NCBI GenBank assembly: GCA_027924585.1
Contig: BSBM01000036.1
Coordinates: 7,851,001-7,915,000 of the forward strand
DNA from: Larix kaempferi
Taxonomy: Eukaryota > Streptophyta > Pinopsida > Pinales > Pinaceae
Length of the DNA stretch: 64,000 nucleotides
Direction: 5' to 3'
In this document: piece after piece, positions 1 through 11,708 of the stretch
Layout of the letters: every line of letters begins with the position of its first letter
Position numbering within the stretch: position 1 is the first letter of the stretch
Position numbers and translations under genes: made by a program
The notes under the pieces: model-generated
Told to the model about the DNA's origin: nothing
Seen by the model: the letters and a program-made list of their open reading frames with translations, nothing else
Database searches by the model: none

Positions 1-119
1 TACTATGGGCTAATATAAACTATGGATCAACAAATACTACGGGACAACTTACAAAGCATATGTGTCCAACAACAATATACTAACATAGTAAAGAGAAGGG
101 TTGACACGGGTTGCTAACA
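1..119 (-). repeat. Element A 3' LTR, partial
   Basis: Matches the terminal part of the LTR at 3914-4032 and ends in TAACA (TGTTA on the minus strand). The rest lies left of the window. The adjoining purine tract confirms it is the 3' LTR of a minus-strand element. Confidence 0.9.
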
Positions 120-132
120 TCCCCTCTCCCTT
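120..132 (-). other. Element A polypurine tract
   Basis: On the minus strand this reads AAGGGAGAGGGGA directly before the TGTTAGG LTR start. Element B has the same tract at 12486-12499. It is the expected plus-strand DNA priming site. Confidence 0.85.
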
Positions 133-239
133 AGAAAAAGCTTTGTCCTCAAAGCTTTGGTCAGAGAAATTGCTGCAGAATCTGAAGAAGTGGTTCCCCC
201 GGTAGCATCCTCGGATTGCATTTCGGGCCACTGACACCT

Positions 240-1361
240 TTGGAGTGTCAGGGAGGATTGCTTGGAAGGTTGTAGATGAAGAAGAACCCCCATCAACTGC
301 ATGTAAAATGCGCTCAGAACGGTGTTGGTCAGCTTGTTGTTTCAGGCGAATTCTGGCCATGTGAAGATTGTCCTGCAGAATGAGAAGAATCTGATCGCGG
401 TTTCAAAGAACCGAGTCCATTTCCTGAACTGGGGAGCTGCTAAGGGTGTATGGAAGAAGAACTAGCGTCTGTCCATAAACTGCTTCATATGGTGTCCTTT
501 GAGATGTGGTATTGTACCACCAGATCATTGCTAGGAGATCCATAGAAATAGTTGTCCAAAGCTGTGTAGGGATGGGAAAGGGTTTGAGCAATCTTGAAAG
601 GAGTGTCGTTTCACCCTTGTTGACCTGGAAAGTATCACAGTCAGCCACCATCTGTTGAATTGTCATTTTCAGTCCCTGCCAAAAGAAGTTACATTGTTCC
701 CGGTCATACATTTTGAAGAACCCAGAGTGCCCTGTTGATGAAGAAGCATGGAGTTCATAGAAGAGATAGCCCTGTTGAACATATTGCAACCAATTTGGAA
801 CAAGCAGAGAAAGAGCTGTAAGAGAAACTGGGTCATCAATTGTGCGAGAAGGAGCATCTGTCACCATATTGTCCTTACCCTTCTTGTAAGTGATCGCATA
901 GGGATAACCCATTTCAGGTGTGTTGGGGAGGAGACCCATTATTCCATAAAATTTTCCAGACTCTGGAGATCAGTCTTGATGCAGAAATAATTCCCTAATA
1001 GGTATGGCTGCCACTTCTGTACTGCATGCAAAATAGCCATCAGTTCCTGCTGATAGGTAGATGCGACTAAATTCTTACCGGAAAGGTCTCTTGAAGGCGA
1101 AAAGCTCATTGGTTCAGCAAAGACACCTGCATATCTATCCAAGGAAGTAGTGGAGACTGTTGATGGGTGCATCGGAAGGGAATGGAGTTGAGCGATGATA
1201 CCATGTGAATTCTTCTTAAGGATTTTTTCCAGGCGATGTGAACTGATGATGTAGAGAGACCCTGGTTGTAAGCCCATTAATTTGTGTTGTACCCCATTTA
1301 CTGAAAATTGCATCCAAAGTTCCAAAAATCCCATAAGATGGGGCCAAGTGTGCGTAACCAT
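240..1361 (-). pseudogene. Element A RNase H and integrase remnant
   Basis: The frame opens with the end of the protease linker, then jumps from the RT-entry motif (PSRD, near 1100) straight into an RNase H segment (ELMAILHAVQKW, YLLG, KTDLQSL). The whole RT palm and fingers are absent. After the 937-939 stop the integrase N-terminal region follows (HASSSTGHSG, then DCDTFQVNKGET). The canonical second Cys of the zinc site is not kept: the motif reads CDTF. The core then jumps from ISMDLL to WYNTTSQRTPYEAVYG, near 525-535, losing the second Asp and the Glu of the DDE triad. An in-frame TGA stops the frame at 403-405, where element B has CGA-like coding. Dead as an enzyme. Confidence 0.85.
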
Positions 1362-2614
1362 GGAACGCCCAAAACCACATCACATCCGCCTAAGGACAAG
1401 GCAAACATGTCAGAGCATAGGTTATAATCTTCCATAGAGATATGCACATTGTGACACTTCCCCTTGCAATGTAAGGTGCCCCCATTGGCAACCATGACCT
1501 CAAAGTTGGAGCAAGGATGGACAAAACAATCAGCCTATTTGGCAATCCGAGGGTCAATGAAGTTATGAGTGCTACAAGAATCAATGAGTATGGTAATAGG
1601 GATCTTCTTGAAGTATCCCCTGACTCGCATTGTTTGTGGGGTGGTGACGCCGGTTACAACATGGAGAGAGAACTCGAGTGGGTCATCCTGAGATGGGGTG
1701 TCAACAGGCGGGTTTTGAATGTCGACTTGATCATCTACTATATCTGGAGCTTCTTCATCAAGTTCTAAGGCAGGCGGAGAATCCAAATCCAAGAGATAGA
1801 GCTTTTGTTGAACACATCTATGTCCCCGAGTGAATTTCTCATCACAATTATAACAAAGCCCTTTTTCTCGGTGTGCCTGCATCTCTGTTTCAGACAAATG
1901 CTTGATAGGAGTTGGTTGCGGGGCAAGCGTGATGGGAGGTCATTGGGAACCCATATTTCTGAAGGGAATAAAGGTGGGTTTGGAGCGTTGTTGAGCTTCG
2001 ATCTTGTCCTCTGCCAACTTAGCCAACCCTAGGATTTCCATCATTGTGTTGGGACAGAACATTTTGACCTCTAAGCGGATTTCATCCTTGAGACCACTAA
2101 TAAAACAACACCTGTAGAATTCATCAGACAATCCTTCTGTGTGATTGGCCAGTTTCTCAAATTCTATCTGATACTCTCTCACTGTGCCAATTTGGTGAAG
2201 TTTAGTGAGTGCTCCTGTGAAGTTATTAAAAGCACTAGGACCAAATCGTGGCAAAAGGAGTTGGCAAAAATCTATCCAGTTTGGCTCGGGATGAGCTTTG
2301 ATGTACCAACGGTACCATTGAAGGGCTTCTTGTTCCAAACGAAAGGATTCAAGTGGAACTTTCTAGACATCAAAAGTATTATGCAGACTGAAATATTTTT
2401 CTGCTCGATATATCCATCCAGTCGGATCAGTACCATTGAAGTGAGGAAAATCAAGCTTCGGCCCGCGAAAATTGCTAGAAGAAGAGAACCAGGTGGCTGC
2501 AAAAGATTCTGGCTGTCGGTTATTGTTCATGGTCGAATGCCGAAGATGGAGGCTGAGAAATGTTTCATCCAGATCTTGGAGTTTGGTTTGGATGGCTGCA
2601 AGTGCTTCCTCCAT
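1298..2614 (-). pseudogene. Element A gag, zinc knuckle and protease remnant
   Basis: The start is taken at the ATG read from 2614 (MEEALAAIQTK), shared with element B at 10016. A retrotransposon gag domain follows (FNGTDPTGWIYRAEKYF, then LTKLHQIGTVREYQ), then the zinc knuckle CYNCDEKFTRGHRC, then an aspartic protease. One frame runs through with in-frame stops at 2363-2365, 1940-1942 and 1535-1537. The 1940 stop is TGA where element B has CGA, which fits deamination of a methylated CpG. The protease active site reads DSCSTH in place of the expected D-S-G-S-T-H, so it is probably inactive. A frameshift near 1300-1360 leads into the next segment. Confidence 0.87.
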
Positions 2615-2650
2615 GGTTTTTTTTTCTTGGAAATGGATAGAAAAACACAA

Positions 2651-3563
2651 ACAAAAGCTTATTTAGTAAAGGAAGATTTGGATTTGGGAAAAACTTGGAT
2701 GGGTAATTGGGGTTTGACTAGGTTTTGGACACTTTTTGATGGACAGGGAAGCAAAAAATGGGCATTTCAGAAGTGGGGTGAAAGAATGAGAAAATTTGGT
2801 AGAGAGGGACAAAGAAGCAGAATTAGGAAAGGAACACTATGGAAAAATTTGACGGCGTTTGGGTGAAAATTGGAGTTATGGCAAACCCTAAAAATAGACA
2901 AATGTGAGATTTCTGGTCTTGCGAAGTGAAATTTGGGATAGGATCTTCAGGAATGAAATATGCAGGATGGGATTGCAGGGATGTCAGTGAAGTTTCATGG
3001 AAAACAGAGTTGAAACAAAGGGATTTTTTTTTTTTTCAGAAATGGATCGGCAACAGCGGCACGAAAGGGATCCGCAACAGATGGATCTGCAATAGCGCAG
3101 AAATGATCGAAAATGGTTGGATATGAAACGGCGACTGGGTCTGGAATGACTTTCAGAATAGATCTGAAACGGCTAGATCTGGAGCGGAAGTGATCGGCAA
3201 CAGTTCAGCTGAAAATAGATATGGACCCCAGGTATGTGCGGCTTCCTATCGGTTCAGGAGATTCACTCGGCCACCAATGCTGTCTAACGGCTTGCGTATT
3301 GGGGTAGTACCCCTCACTCCACGGCTCAGGTAAAATTGATAACCGCTTTTCCACAAACGACAGCTCTTGGTTTACCTCACGGGTGGGAACTAGTCAATCA
3401 GGTAGGGGTCGTTGCCCTTTTCACTGGCAGGTCCTCTCAATGGGCCAGCTACTTTTGGGTTCCTATGGTACTCCTCACAATGAGTTTTAGGGATTATTCC
3501 CAAGTACTTCCCACAGTTAAGCGGATAGGGGTTATCCCTAGATCTGAACTTGCAACAGATGCG

Positions 3564-3599
<36 letters not shown>

Positions 3600-3629
3600 G
3601 CAGAAATTCCACCCAACGAGCCTAAGAAA
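2651..3629 (-). other. Element A untranslated leader
   Basis: Lies between the primer site and the gag ATG and aligns with the element B leader at 8801-10015. It is rich in short degenerate repeats around the word GATC(C)ATTT (about 3040-3230) and holds a 33-base poly-A run. The reading frame on the plus strand here (2141-2866) is a shadow of gag. Confidence 0.6.
3564..3596 (+). repeat. 33-base poly-A run
   Basis: Uninterrupted A run on the plus strand within the element A leader. Element B has a much shorter A run at the equivalent place (8833-8840), so the run grew in this copy. It may also be an assembly-sensitive spot. Confidence 0.9.
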
Positions 3630-3643
3630 GTGCTCTAATACCA
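3630..3643 (-). other. Element A primer-binding site (tRNA-Met type)
   Basis: Minus strand TGGTATTAGAGCAC, two bases from the LTR end. It matches the plant initiator-tRNA-Met primer site TGGTATCAGAGC with one change. Confidence 0.85.
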
Positions 3644-3645
3644 GA

Positions 3646-4032
3646 TGTGAAGAACCTGCAATAATTAATTAATGCAAATACACGAGATATCAGAAATAAT
3701 AGAACTTAGAATCACTTTTATATTGATCACGGGCCACTTCGAGGGGGAAACCTCCTTTGAGCAATCTCAATACAATTAACTTCATGGTGCCTTCAATGAC
3801 CTCAACACACACTTATATACTAAGTCTATGCCCAATACTATGAGTCAAAACCATGGGACATATAATACTACGGGATGACTTACAAAGCATATGCATCCAA
3901 TACTATGGGTCAATGCTATGGGCTAATATAAACTATGGATCAACAAATACTACGGGACGACTTACAAAGCATATGTGTCCAACGACAATATACTAACATA
4001 GTAAAGAGAAGGGTTGACATGGGTTCCTAACA
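3646..4032 (-). repeat. Element A 5' LTR (387 bp)
   Basis: Minus strand starts TGTTAGGAACC and ends GGTTCTTCACA. It is closely similar to the element B LTRs at 8391-8784 and 12500-12902, including an internal tandem duplication of about 65 bp. Confidence 0.9.
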
Positions 4033-4600
4033 AAGACCCAACTCTCAATATTCGGATCCCATAGGGGACCTACACTAAGAAACAATAAGAGCAAATTGCT
4101 CTAATACCACTGATCTAGATTATTTGGAGAATGAAATGAAGGAAATGATATAAAACAGAAATACACACAAATATTTTGCAGAAAACAAAAGAGTACAGTA
4201 AAACCCAAATTCTATTAATAAATGGATTGGAAAAACATTGTAAACTATAAAGCAATACAAACTAGCTCTAGATTGTGGTAGCTTATCTCTTAAAAGAGAT
4301 GTGTCGGCTACGCTCATTCACAAGATTGAGTTACAATGAGGATAGAAAGGATTTTTTAATATAAATCATAAAAGAGAAAACCCTAAACATCAAAAACCCT
4401 AACCCTAGGAGATGAAATTCCAAAAGGCTTGTGGGCCTCGATGTGGTTAGTTGACACGTCAAATTCTTGAGGGCACAACTTTTGCATATGATCTATGTTT
4501 GGGGCACTCACTATCCTATCAGAAAGGTCTGGATGAGAAGGAATTTGTGTTGTCGGCCCAAACATGCCTTTGGTAATCATCTAAACACTGTCGTGGGTTC
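4033..4600 (-). mobile_element. 5' LTR end and primer site of another minus-strand element
   Basis: At 4098-4109 the minus strand reads TGGTATTAGAGC, one base after a sequence ending CTAGATCA. This is the layout of an LTR end followed by a tRNA-Met primer site. The LTR would extend right from 4111; its outer end is not clear and 4600 is only a guess. The body would lie left, where element A inserted about 65 bases past the primer site. No coding part of this element is visible. Confidence 0.55.
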
Positions 4601-7330
4601 ATTTAGGGCCTCAAAATGGCCCTAGAAGATCAGGACCTGAAAAACCGTAAAAAAACTGCCAAGCTAGAAAACTGTCTTTAAGTTGGTGGACTAGGTGGGT
4701 GGACACCAATGTCCATTTGGATAAATTGAAAACCCCAATGTGAAACATCCAATAACCAAAAATCCGATATCAGGATTTTGGTCATCGGGTCTATCTGTGG
4801 AATAGGTCTGTTTGGATATCCCAATGAAACTCATTGACCAAAATGTTGTCAAGAAAGGCTTATCAGGGTTTTGTGAATATGATCCTTGATGAGATATCCA
4901 AAGAAGTATATCAAGCGATAGGTGTTCAGAGAATTATTGTTGGAGGTTACTTATAGATTTCCTGATACTTGATCTCTAATGAAATTCATTGAAAGATCAA
5001 CTCAAAGACTACAGAACTTGAGGGTTAAGCAATGGGTTCGAAAAATCGATGAAGCAATAGATACAAGGGTAGTTGAGCTAAGGAATACTGAGATAAGGGG
5101 CCTGATTGCATGCATTATACAAGCTTATTTGGACAAGATGCAAGGCCGTAATCACAAGATGACTTTAAGTATCACTCTTCCCCATCCATATTTAACCATA
5201 ATTTTTAGTAAGGGCACCCATAGATTTTGTCTTTGAAAGGAAAAATCTAATAGGAGTTGATGTGGGAACAACAGAATGGTGGAATTCGTTTGAGAAGATT
5301 TGGGAAAAGAAATTGAAATTGGTGAAGATCACAATGAAAGACCACATTTATGTTACTTAATAGAAGTTCAAATTCCAAATTGTTGGGTTCACAATTCAAT
5401 TTAAGATTTGAAGGATAGCTAACGTTCAATATCGAATTAGGCTCATTAGATCTTGGTGATTCACATAATGGAAGATAACCAAGAATTAACAAGAGGGGTC
5501 CTATCATGAATAGCTAGGATTAGATCATGTCCTTTAAATGATCTGATTTGCAAAAAAAGTGCATAGAGTTTAACACAAGGGGTAGCACCACAAATGACCC
5601 AGAATCAATCAAGCAACTTCCACCAATAGATCTTGAATTTTTGTGCAAAATTTAAGTGATTGGGACTTATCATGGGTAAATTTCCATGAACTACCTAGAT
5701 TCAACCGAGCATCTTCCATCATCACATATAAACCATATACACACGTGGACATAATCAAAGCATAACAAGAGGGGTATCATCGTGAATGGTTGATATTAAT
5801 CATGCAAGTTGGATTGGGTGATCTTGACCATTCACATAAAAATGGAGTGTCACTTACCATGGGGGCATCACTATGAATGGTTGAGATTAAACCATGAAAG
5901 TCTAATCAATAGATCTTGTCAATTCACACGCAGGAAATGATAAAGGATTTGTTTCTGTGAACGGATGAGAATAAGTTGGGTCCACAAGGTCATGATATTT
6001 ACACCATTTGTGAAAAGGAAGGAGGAACGGTACCTAGCATGTGTAGCATTACCACAAATGGCTAAGAGCATATCGCGCATGTCAAATCATTGAATCCTAA
6101 TCATTCACTAAATTTATTATGTAGGGGTTAAATATTGCGACATGCGAATCTTGGAGAATCACAGTGGCATGGACAGTCATCGAATAGAATATGACATGGA
6201 AATAACAAGGATTGCCACAATAAGTCTAGGTGGACATAATCTCACATCACCACCTACCACGTGACATGCGACATCAACCAGGTGCCATGTTAGCAGTACA
6301 ATATATACATATAAAATTATGGAGCCAAAAAAAATGGCCATAATAAGAGCAAATTAACACAATTTATTTAAATTTTCAACGTTTTTCCACAATGAAGAGG
6401 ACTACAACAATTCCAAAGAGAGGCATGGGATTGTTAATCTTCAATTTTCCAAAAAATGTGAAATAGTGAATTTTGAATACTAGTACCCAATTGATTGATA
6501 GGGTCCCTAGTAGGGATGAAATTTTTAAGGTGCAATCCTTGACCAACCACAAAGAAAACCCAGGGATATTTTTTCCAAATTCCAAGTGTAGAACATAGAT
6601 GCAGAAAAATGCCAAAATCCACTATTTGAGGGCACTTTTGGGGGATTTTAAAAAACTTAGAGGTCAAAAGGACCCAAGAACTCAGAACTTAATTTTTAAT
6701 GATTTCAACATTTTACCTCCTCATAAGTCCAAACATCTTTTCTTAGAGGAAGTTTTCTAAAAAAATCTTAGTTTGTGAGATAGCGATTTTTGCAAAAGTA
6801 TTTAATTCCATAAAATTATAGAAACTAACTGGGGCATCAAATCAAAGATTTGAAAGTTGTCAAATAATCCATCATAAGTATTACCAGTGAATAATACAAA
6901 AAAAATTGGTCGCCCCCATATTTATTTCTACAAGTGGCTGAAGTTTGTATCTTAGACTTAATGCACTTATAGGAAAAGTGCATAATTGGGCAAATTTGGC
7001 AATTTTGAAGGGTTGTAACTTTTATCCCTGAGATCATAATTAAGCATATTTATCGTCATTAGAAATATGATCCATATGTGAATGAATGTGTATGATCATA
7101 TTATAAAGAAGTGCTTCAGATATTCCCAAAAATTGAATAGAATAGAGCATGTAGCCTTGATTGACAAAAATTGTCAATATGGGTAGTTTCGAAACTGCAT
7201 GAAAAGTGATTTTATAATTTTTTGAAGATGTAATATAGCTAAAATGTGTACGTAAATGAACACTTTTACAGATACAGTACCATATCAAGGATAGTTAGGC
7301 ATCAACATTCAAGATACTATAATTAGAAAT
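4601..7330. other. AT-rich gene-free stretch
   Basis: No coding sequence, RNA gene or element boundary could be supported. It includes the degenerate repeat field at 5400-6130 and several A-rich runs. The small open frames here (such as 4979-5236) show no recognisable domain. A 5' LTR for element E would be expected to end near 7330, but I could not find one. Confidence 0.5.
5400..6130 (+). repeat. Field of degenerate ~90 bp repeats
   Basis: Variants of a phrase (AGGGGT, ATCATGAATGGTTGA, then ATAGATCTTG and ATTCACA) recur near 5490, 5580, 5768, 5858 and 6035. The copies differ a lot and spacing is irregular. It reads as an old, decayed tandem array. Confidence 0.45.
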
Positions 7331-7350
7331 CCTTTGGTCTTGGTTGGGCC

Positions 7351-8390
7351 ATGAACACTATCGCCATGAATGATGCACAAGACCCTTATGAAGCTGAAAC
7401 AAATGCCATGAGAGAAAATGTACATGTTGAAAATTCAAAGATAGAATCTAATAGCCATAGAAACCAAGTAATGCCTTCATATATTACAAAGACCATGAGA
7501 AGTCTAAAAGTGGAGTTACAAAGTTCCAAAGTAGATAATGAAAGGTTGATTAGAGATCAGGAATAACAAAACCAATTGAATGCAACCATGCTTCAAATAT
7601 TGAATGAAATATAGAGGAGAATTCATCATAGGAGGAATTCAAATAATGATGATAAGAGTGGGTATATCTCTAGGAGACATTCTCACAAGAGGCTCCATAT
7701 CTCAAGGAGAATTTCTAGAAATGGGATATATAGACCATAATTTTTTGCTAGTGAGTCATCTACCTCTAAAGACTCTACAAGCAATCCAAGATCTTCATCT
7801 CACAAGAATCATAGGAAGAGACTTTTCAACGACAAATCACACTGAGAATTTCAGAAGACCAAATTCCTACCTTTGATGGTGAAGTGAAATCTGGGCAAGA
7901 AGATGAGGCTTGGCTTCTTGAAGTGAGGAAGTATATCCAACTCCATGATTGATGTGGAAACATGAAGGTAAGGGTGGGAATATTTAATTTGAATGGTATG
8001 GAATAAATATGGTGGGATAACCTTAGGCAAGTCAAGATTATCGATGAAAAAAAGATTGTTTGGAAGCAGTTCAAGAAGTAATTCAAGGAAAAGTATCTCT
8101 CTGATATGTACTATGGTAACTAAATCAAAGAATTTCATGAGTTAAAGTTGGGGAAAATGGCCATGGATGAATATGAAAATAACTTATTGAATTTTATAAG
8201 GTATTTTAAGTATGTTAGAGATGATAATGCAAAAAATCAACAATTTCTTAGTGGATTAACTCAGTCATACAAGAACCGAATAGATTTTGATGAACCTCGA
8301 ACTCTAGATGGGACTATAAGGGAGGCTAAGTATTATTTTGATCAATTCAAAAGCAAGCCAAAATTCCATAAGGCATGGAATGGCAATAAT
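7351..8390 (+). pseudogene. gag: Element E gag, broken
   Basis: An ATG at 7351 opens a short frame (MNTIAMNDAQDPYEAET), followed by several stops and frameshifts. The retrotransposon gag domain can be followed from about 7855: GQEDEAWL, then a W-W-D-N-L stretch, then FKEKYLSDMYY, and a clean frame at 8148-8393 (MAMDEYENNLLNFIRYF, QQFLSGL). It is cut at 8390 by element B. The reading resumes at 12903. Non-functional. Confidence 0.75.
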
Positions 8391-8784
8391 TGTTAGGAAC
8401 CCATGTCAACCCTTCTATTTACTTTGTTAGTATATTGTTGTTGGACGCATATGCTTTGTAAGTCGTCTCATAGTATTTGTTGATCCATAGTTTGTATTAT
8501 TGTTGTTGGACGCATATGCTTTGTAAGTCGTCACGTAGAAATTGTTGTTCCATAGTTTGTATTGGCCCGTGGTTTGTATTGACACATGGTATTGACCCAT
8601 GGTATTAATGCCTAGACTTAGTATATAAGTTTGTGTTGAGACCAATGAAGGTACCGTGAAGTTATTTGTATTGAGCTTGCTCAAAGGAGGTTGCCCCCTC
8701 GAAGTGGCCTACGATCAATAAAAGCAATTTTGAGTTTTTTTATCTCGCATGTTCTCATTAATTAATTGTTGCAGGTTCTTCACA
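8391..8784 (+). repeat. Element B 5' LTR (394 bp)
   Basis: Starts TGTTAGGAACC and ends TTCTTCACA. Contains a 65 bp tandem duplication (8434-8498 and 8499-8563), a TATA box (TATATAAG, 8622-8629) and a poly-A signal (AATAAA, 8717-8722). Confidence 0.93.
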
Positions 8785-8786
8785 TC

Positions 8787-8800
8787 TGGTATCAGAGCAC
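8787..8800 (+). other. Element B primer-binding site (tRNA-Met type)
   Basis: TGGTATCAGAGCAC two bases after the 5' LTR, an exact match to the usual plant initiator-tRNA-Met primer site. Confidence 0.93.
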
Positions 8801-10015
8801 TTTCTTGGGCTCATTGGGTGGAATTTTCGCCAAAAAAAATTTCGCATCTGTTGCAAGTTCGGATCTGGGAATAATCCCTATCCGCTTAACTGTGGGAATT
8901 ACTTGGGCATAAACCCTAAAACCCATTGTGAGGAGTACCACAGCAACCCCAATGTACCTGGCCCATTAAGAGGACCTTCCAGCAAAAAGGGCAACGACCC
9001 CTACGTGATTGACTAGTCCCCACCCGTGAGGTAAACCAAGATTTGTCATTTGTGGCAAAGCGGTTATCAGTTTTACCTGAGCCGTGGAGTGAGGAGTACT
9101 TCCCCAATACGCAAGCCGTCAGACAACATTGGTGGTCTATTGAAACCCCTAAACTGTTAGGAAGTCGAACATACCTGGGGTCCATATCTATTTTCAGTTG
9201 AACTGTTGCTGATCACTTCCGCGTCGTTTTAGATCCATTCCAAGCCGTTTCAGATCCATCCATTTCATATACCTTCTGAAATCCATTCCAGATCCCTTCT
9301 GAAATTCGTTCCAGATCTAGCCATTTCAAATCTATTCTGAAAGTCGTTTCAGATTGAGCTGTTTTCGATCCATTTGGCGTTGTTTCAGATCCATTTGTTG
9401 CCGATCACTTATGTGTCGTTGCAGATCCATCTATTTATAATCCCTTCTGCACCGTAGTAGATCCATTCTGAAAAAAATAATAATAATAATAATAATGTAT
9501 AAAAAATAAAAATAAAAATAAAAATCTATTTTTTCATCATATCTCCCTTGTTTTCACTCTGTTTCCCTTGAAAATTCCCTGACACCCCTGTAATCCTATT
9601 CTGCATCTTTCATTCCTGAGGACCCTATCCCAAATTCCACTTCCCAAAGCCAGAAATCCCACATTTGTCTATTTTTAGGGTTTGCCATAACTTCTTTAAT
9701 TTTCACCCAATCGCCTTCAAATTTTGCCATTGTGTTCATTACCTATTTATGCTTCTTTGTCCCTCTCTGACAATTTTTTCCATTATTTCACCCCACTTCT
9801 GAAATCCTCATTTTCTGCTTCCCTGTCCATTCGAAAGTGTCCAAAACCTAGTCAAACCCCAATTACCCATCCGAGTTTTTCCCAAATCCAAATTTCCCTT
9901 TACTAAATAAGGTTCTGTTTGTGTTTTTCTACCCATTCCCCCCCAAAAAAACAACAAAAAAACAAACAAACAAAAACTCCTGGTTATGGTTGTCATCCGC
10001 ACAGGAGCAAAAACC
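8801..10015 (+). other. Element B untranslated leader
   Basis: No coding content. From about 9190 to 9480 it holds many degenerate copies of a phrase around CAGATCCATT. Simple repeats follow: (AAT)n near 9476-9497 and an AAAAAT-like run to about 9530. It aligns in reverse with the element A leader. Confidence 0.65.
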
Positions 10016-11023
10016 ATGGAGGAAGCACTTGCGGCCATCCAAACCAAAATATAGGATCTAGATGAAAAATTTATCGGCCTCCTTCTTGAGCATTTAGTCA
10101 TGAACACCAAATGACAGTCCGAGTCTTCATCAGATAATGGGTTCTCTTCTTCCAGCAATTTCCGTGGTCCGAAGCTTGATTTTCCTCGCTTCAATGGTAC
10201 TGATCTGACTGGATAGATCTATCGTGCATAACAGTATTTTAGTCTTCATAATACTTTCGATGTCACCAAAGTTCCACTTGCATCATTTCATTTGGAATGG
10301 GAAACTCTTCAATGGTACCGTTGGTAAATCAAGGCTCATGAAGAGCCAAAATGGCCATATTTTTGCCAGCTCCTTTTGCAACGATTTGGTCCTAGTGATT
10401 TTGATGACTTCACAGGAGCCCTCACTAAACTTCACCAAATTGGCACTATGAGAGAGTATCAGACCGAATTTGAGAAACTAACCAATCACACAGAAGGATT
10501 GTCTGATGAATTCTACAGGAGTTGTTTTATCAGTGGTCTTAAGGATGAAATCCGCTCAGAGGTTAAAATGTTCTGTCCCAACACAATGATGGAAGCCCTG
10601 GGGTTGGCTAAGTTGGCAGAAGACAAGATTTCATCCCAACAGTGCTCCAAACCCACTTCTGTCCCCTTCCTAAATATGGGTTCTCAACGACCTCCCATCC
10701 CGCCAGCTCCTCAACCAACTCCTATCAAGCATTTGTCTGAAATAGAGATGCAGGCACGCAGAGAAAAAGGGCTTTGTTATAATTGTGACGAGAAATTCAC
10801 TCAGGGACATAGATGTGTTCAGCAAAAGCTCTATCTTTTGGATATGGATTCTTCGCCTACCTCTAAAATTGGTGAAGAAGCTCCATATACAATGGATGAT
10901 CAGGACGACATTCAGGAGCCGCCTATTGACCCCCCATCTCAAGACGACCAACTAGAGATATCTCTCCATGCTAATGCAAGTCAAGGGTTACTTCAAGAAG
11001 CTTCCTCTTACAATACTCATTGA
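10016..11023 (+). pseudogene. gag: Element B gag and zinc knuckle, broken
   Basis: ATG at 10016 (MEEALAAIQTK). The gag domain carries stops between 10050 and 10330, then is open from 10376 (QRFGPSDFDDFTG, LTKLHQIGTMREYQ). The zinc knuckle is CYNCDEKFTQGHRC. A small deletion near 10970, relative to element A, shifts the frame so gag ends at 11021-11023 instead of running on into the protease. The codon aligned with the element A stop at 1940 is CGA here. Confidence 0.85.
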
Positions 11024-11681
11024 TTCTAGTAGCACTCATAACTTCATTGACCCTCGGATCACCAAACAGGATGATTGGTTTGTCCATCCGTGCTCCAACT
11101 TTGAATTCATGGTTGCTAATGGGGGAACCTTACCTTGCAAGGGAAAGTGTCACAATGTGTGTATCTCTCTGGAATATTATAACCTATGCTCTGACATGTT
11201 TTCCTTTTCCTTAGGAAGATGTGATGTGGTTTTGGGCATTCAATGGTTATGCACACTTGGCCCCATCGTATGGGATTTTGCTAAACTTTGGATGCATTTC
11301 TCAGTCAATGGGACACAACACAAATTTACGAGCTTACAACCAGGGTCTCTCCGCATCATCAGTTCATGTCACCTGGAAAAGATCCTTAAGAAGAATTCAC
11401 ATGGTGTCATCGCTCAGCTCCATTCCATTCAAATGCACCCATCAACGGTCTCCACTACTTCCTTTCATAGATATGCAAGTGTCTTTGCTGCACTAGTGGG
11501 ATTACCGTCTTCAAGAGACCTTTCTGGTAAGCATTTAGTCGCATCTACATCTCAACAGGAAATGATGGGTATTTTGCATGCAATACCGAAGTGGTATCCA
11601 TCCCTATTAGGGAATTATTTTTGCATCCAAACTGATCTCCAGAGTCTGGAAAATTTCCTGGAACAACAAGTCTCATCCTGA
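10968..11681 (+). pseudogene. Element B protease fused to RNase H by deletion
   Basis: One open frame of about 237 codons. It begins in the protease: the active site reads LIDSSSTHNFI, with Ser in place of the essential Gly of D-S-G; later CDVVLGIQWL matches the usual flap/core region. It then passes RYASVFAALVGLPSSRD and goes directly to LSGKHLVAS and the RNase H segment (MMGILHAIPKW, LLGNYFCIQTDLQSL). The RT is absent, with the join near 11517-11525. Because the frame stays open across the join, a fused product is possible, but no catalytic activity is likely. Confidence 0.83.
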
Positions 11682-11708
11682 GCACACCTGAAATGGGTTA
11701 TCCAACTC

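Larger units (their letters stand above)
1..4032 (-). mobile_element. Element A: gypsy-type LTR retrotransposon, left end cut by window
   Basis: A minus-strand Ty3/gypsy element. Read on the minus strand it runs 5' LTR (3646-4032), tRNA-Met primer site, long leader, gag, zinc knuckle, protease, RNase H, integrase remnant, polypurine tract and part of the 3' LTR (1-119). The 119 bases at the window start match 3914-4032 with about five differences. The reverse transcriptase core and most of the integrase core are missing, so it could not move by itself. Element B at 8391-12902 has the same order and the same gaps. The left target-site duplication lies outside the window. Confidence 0.92.

Noticed and set aside
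2141-2866. Plus-strand open frame of 241 codons
   Set aside because: It lies antisense to the element A gag and leader, with no domain; a shadow frame.
4379-4410. Telomere-like AAACCCTAA words
   Set aside because: Only two or three imperfect CCCTAA units within an LTR-like stretch; not a telomeric array.
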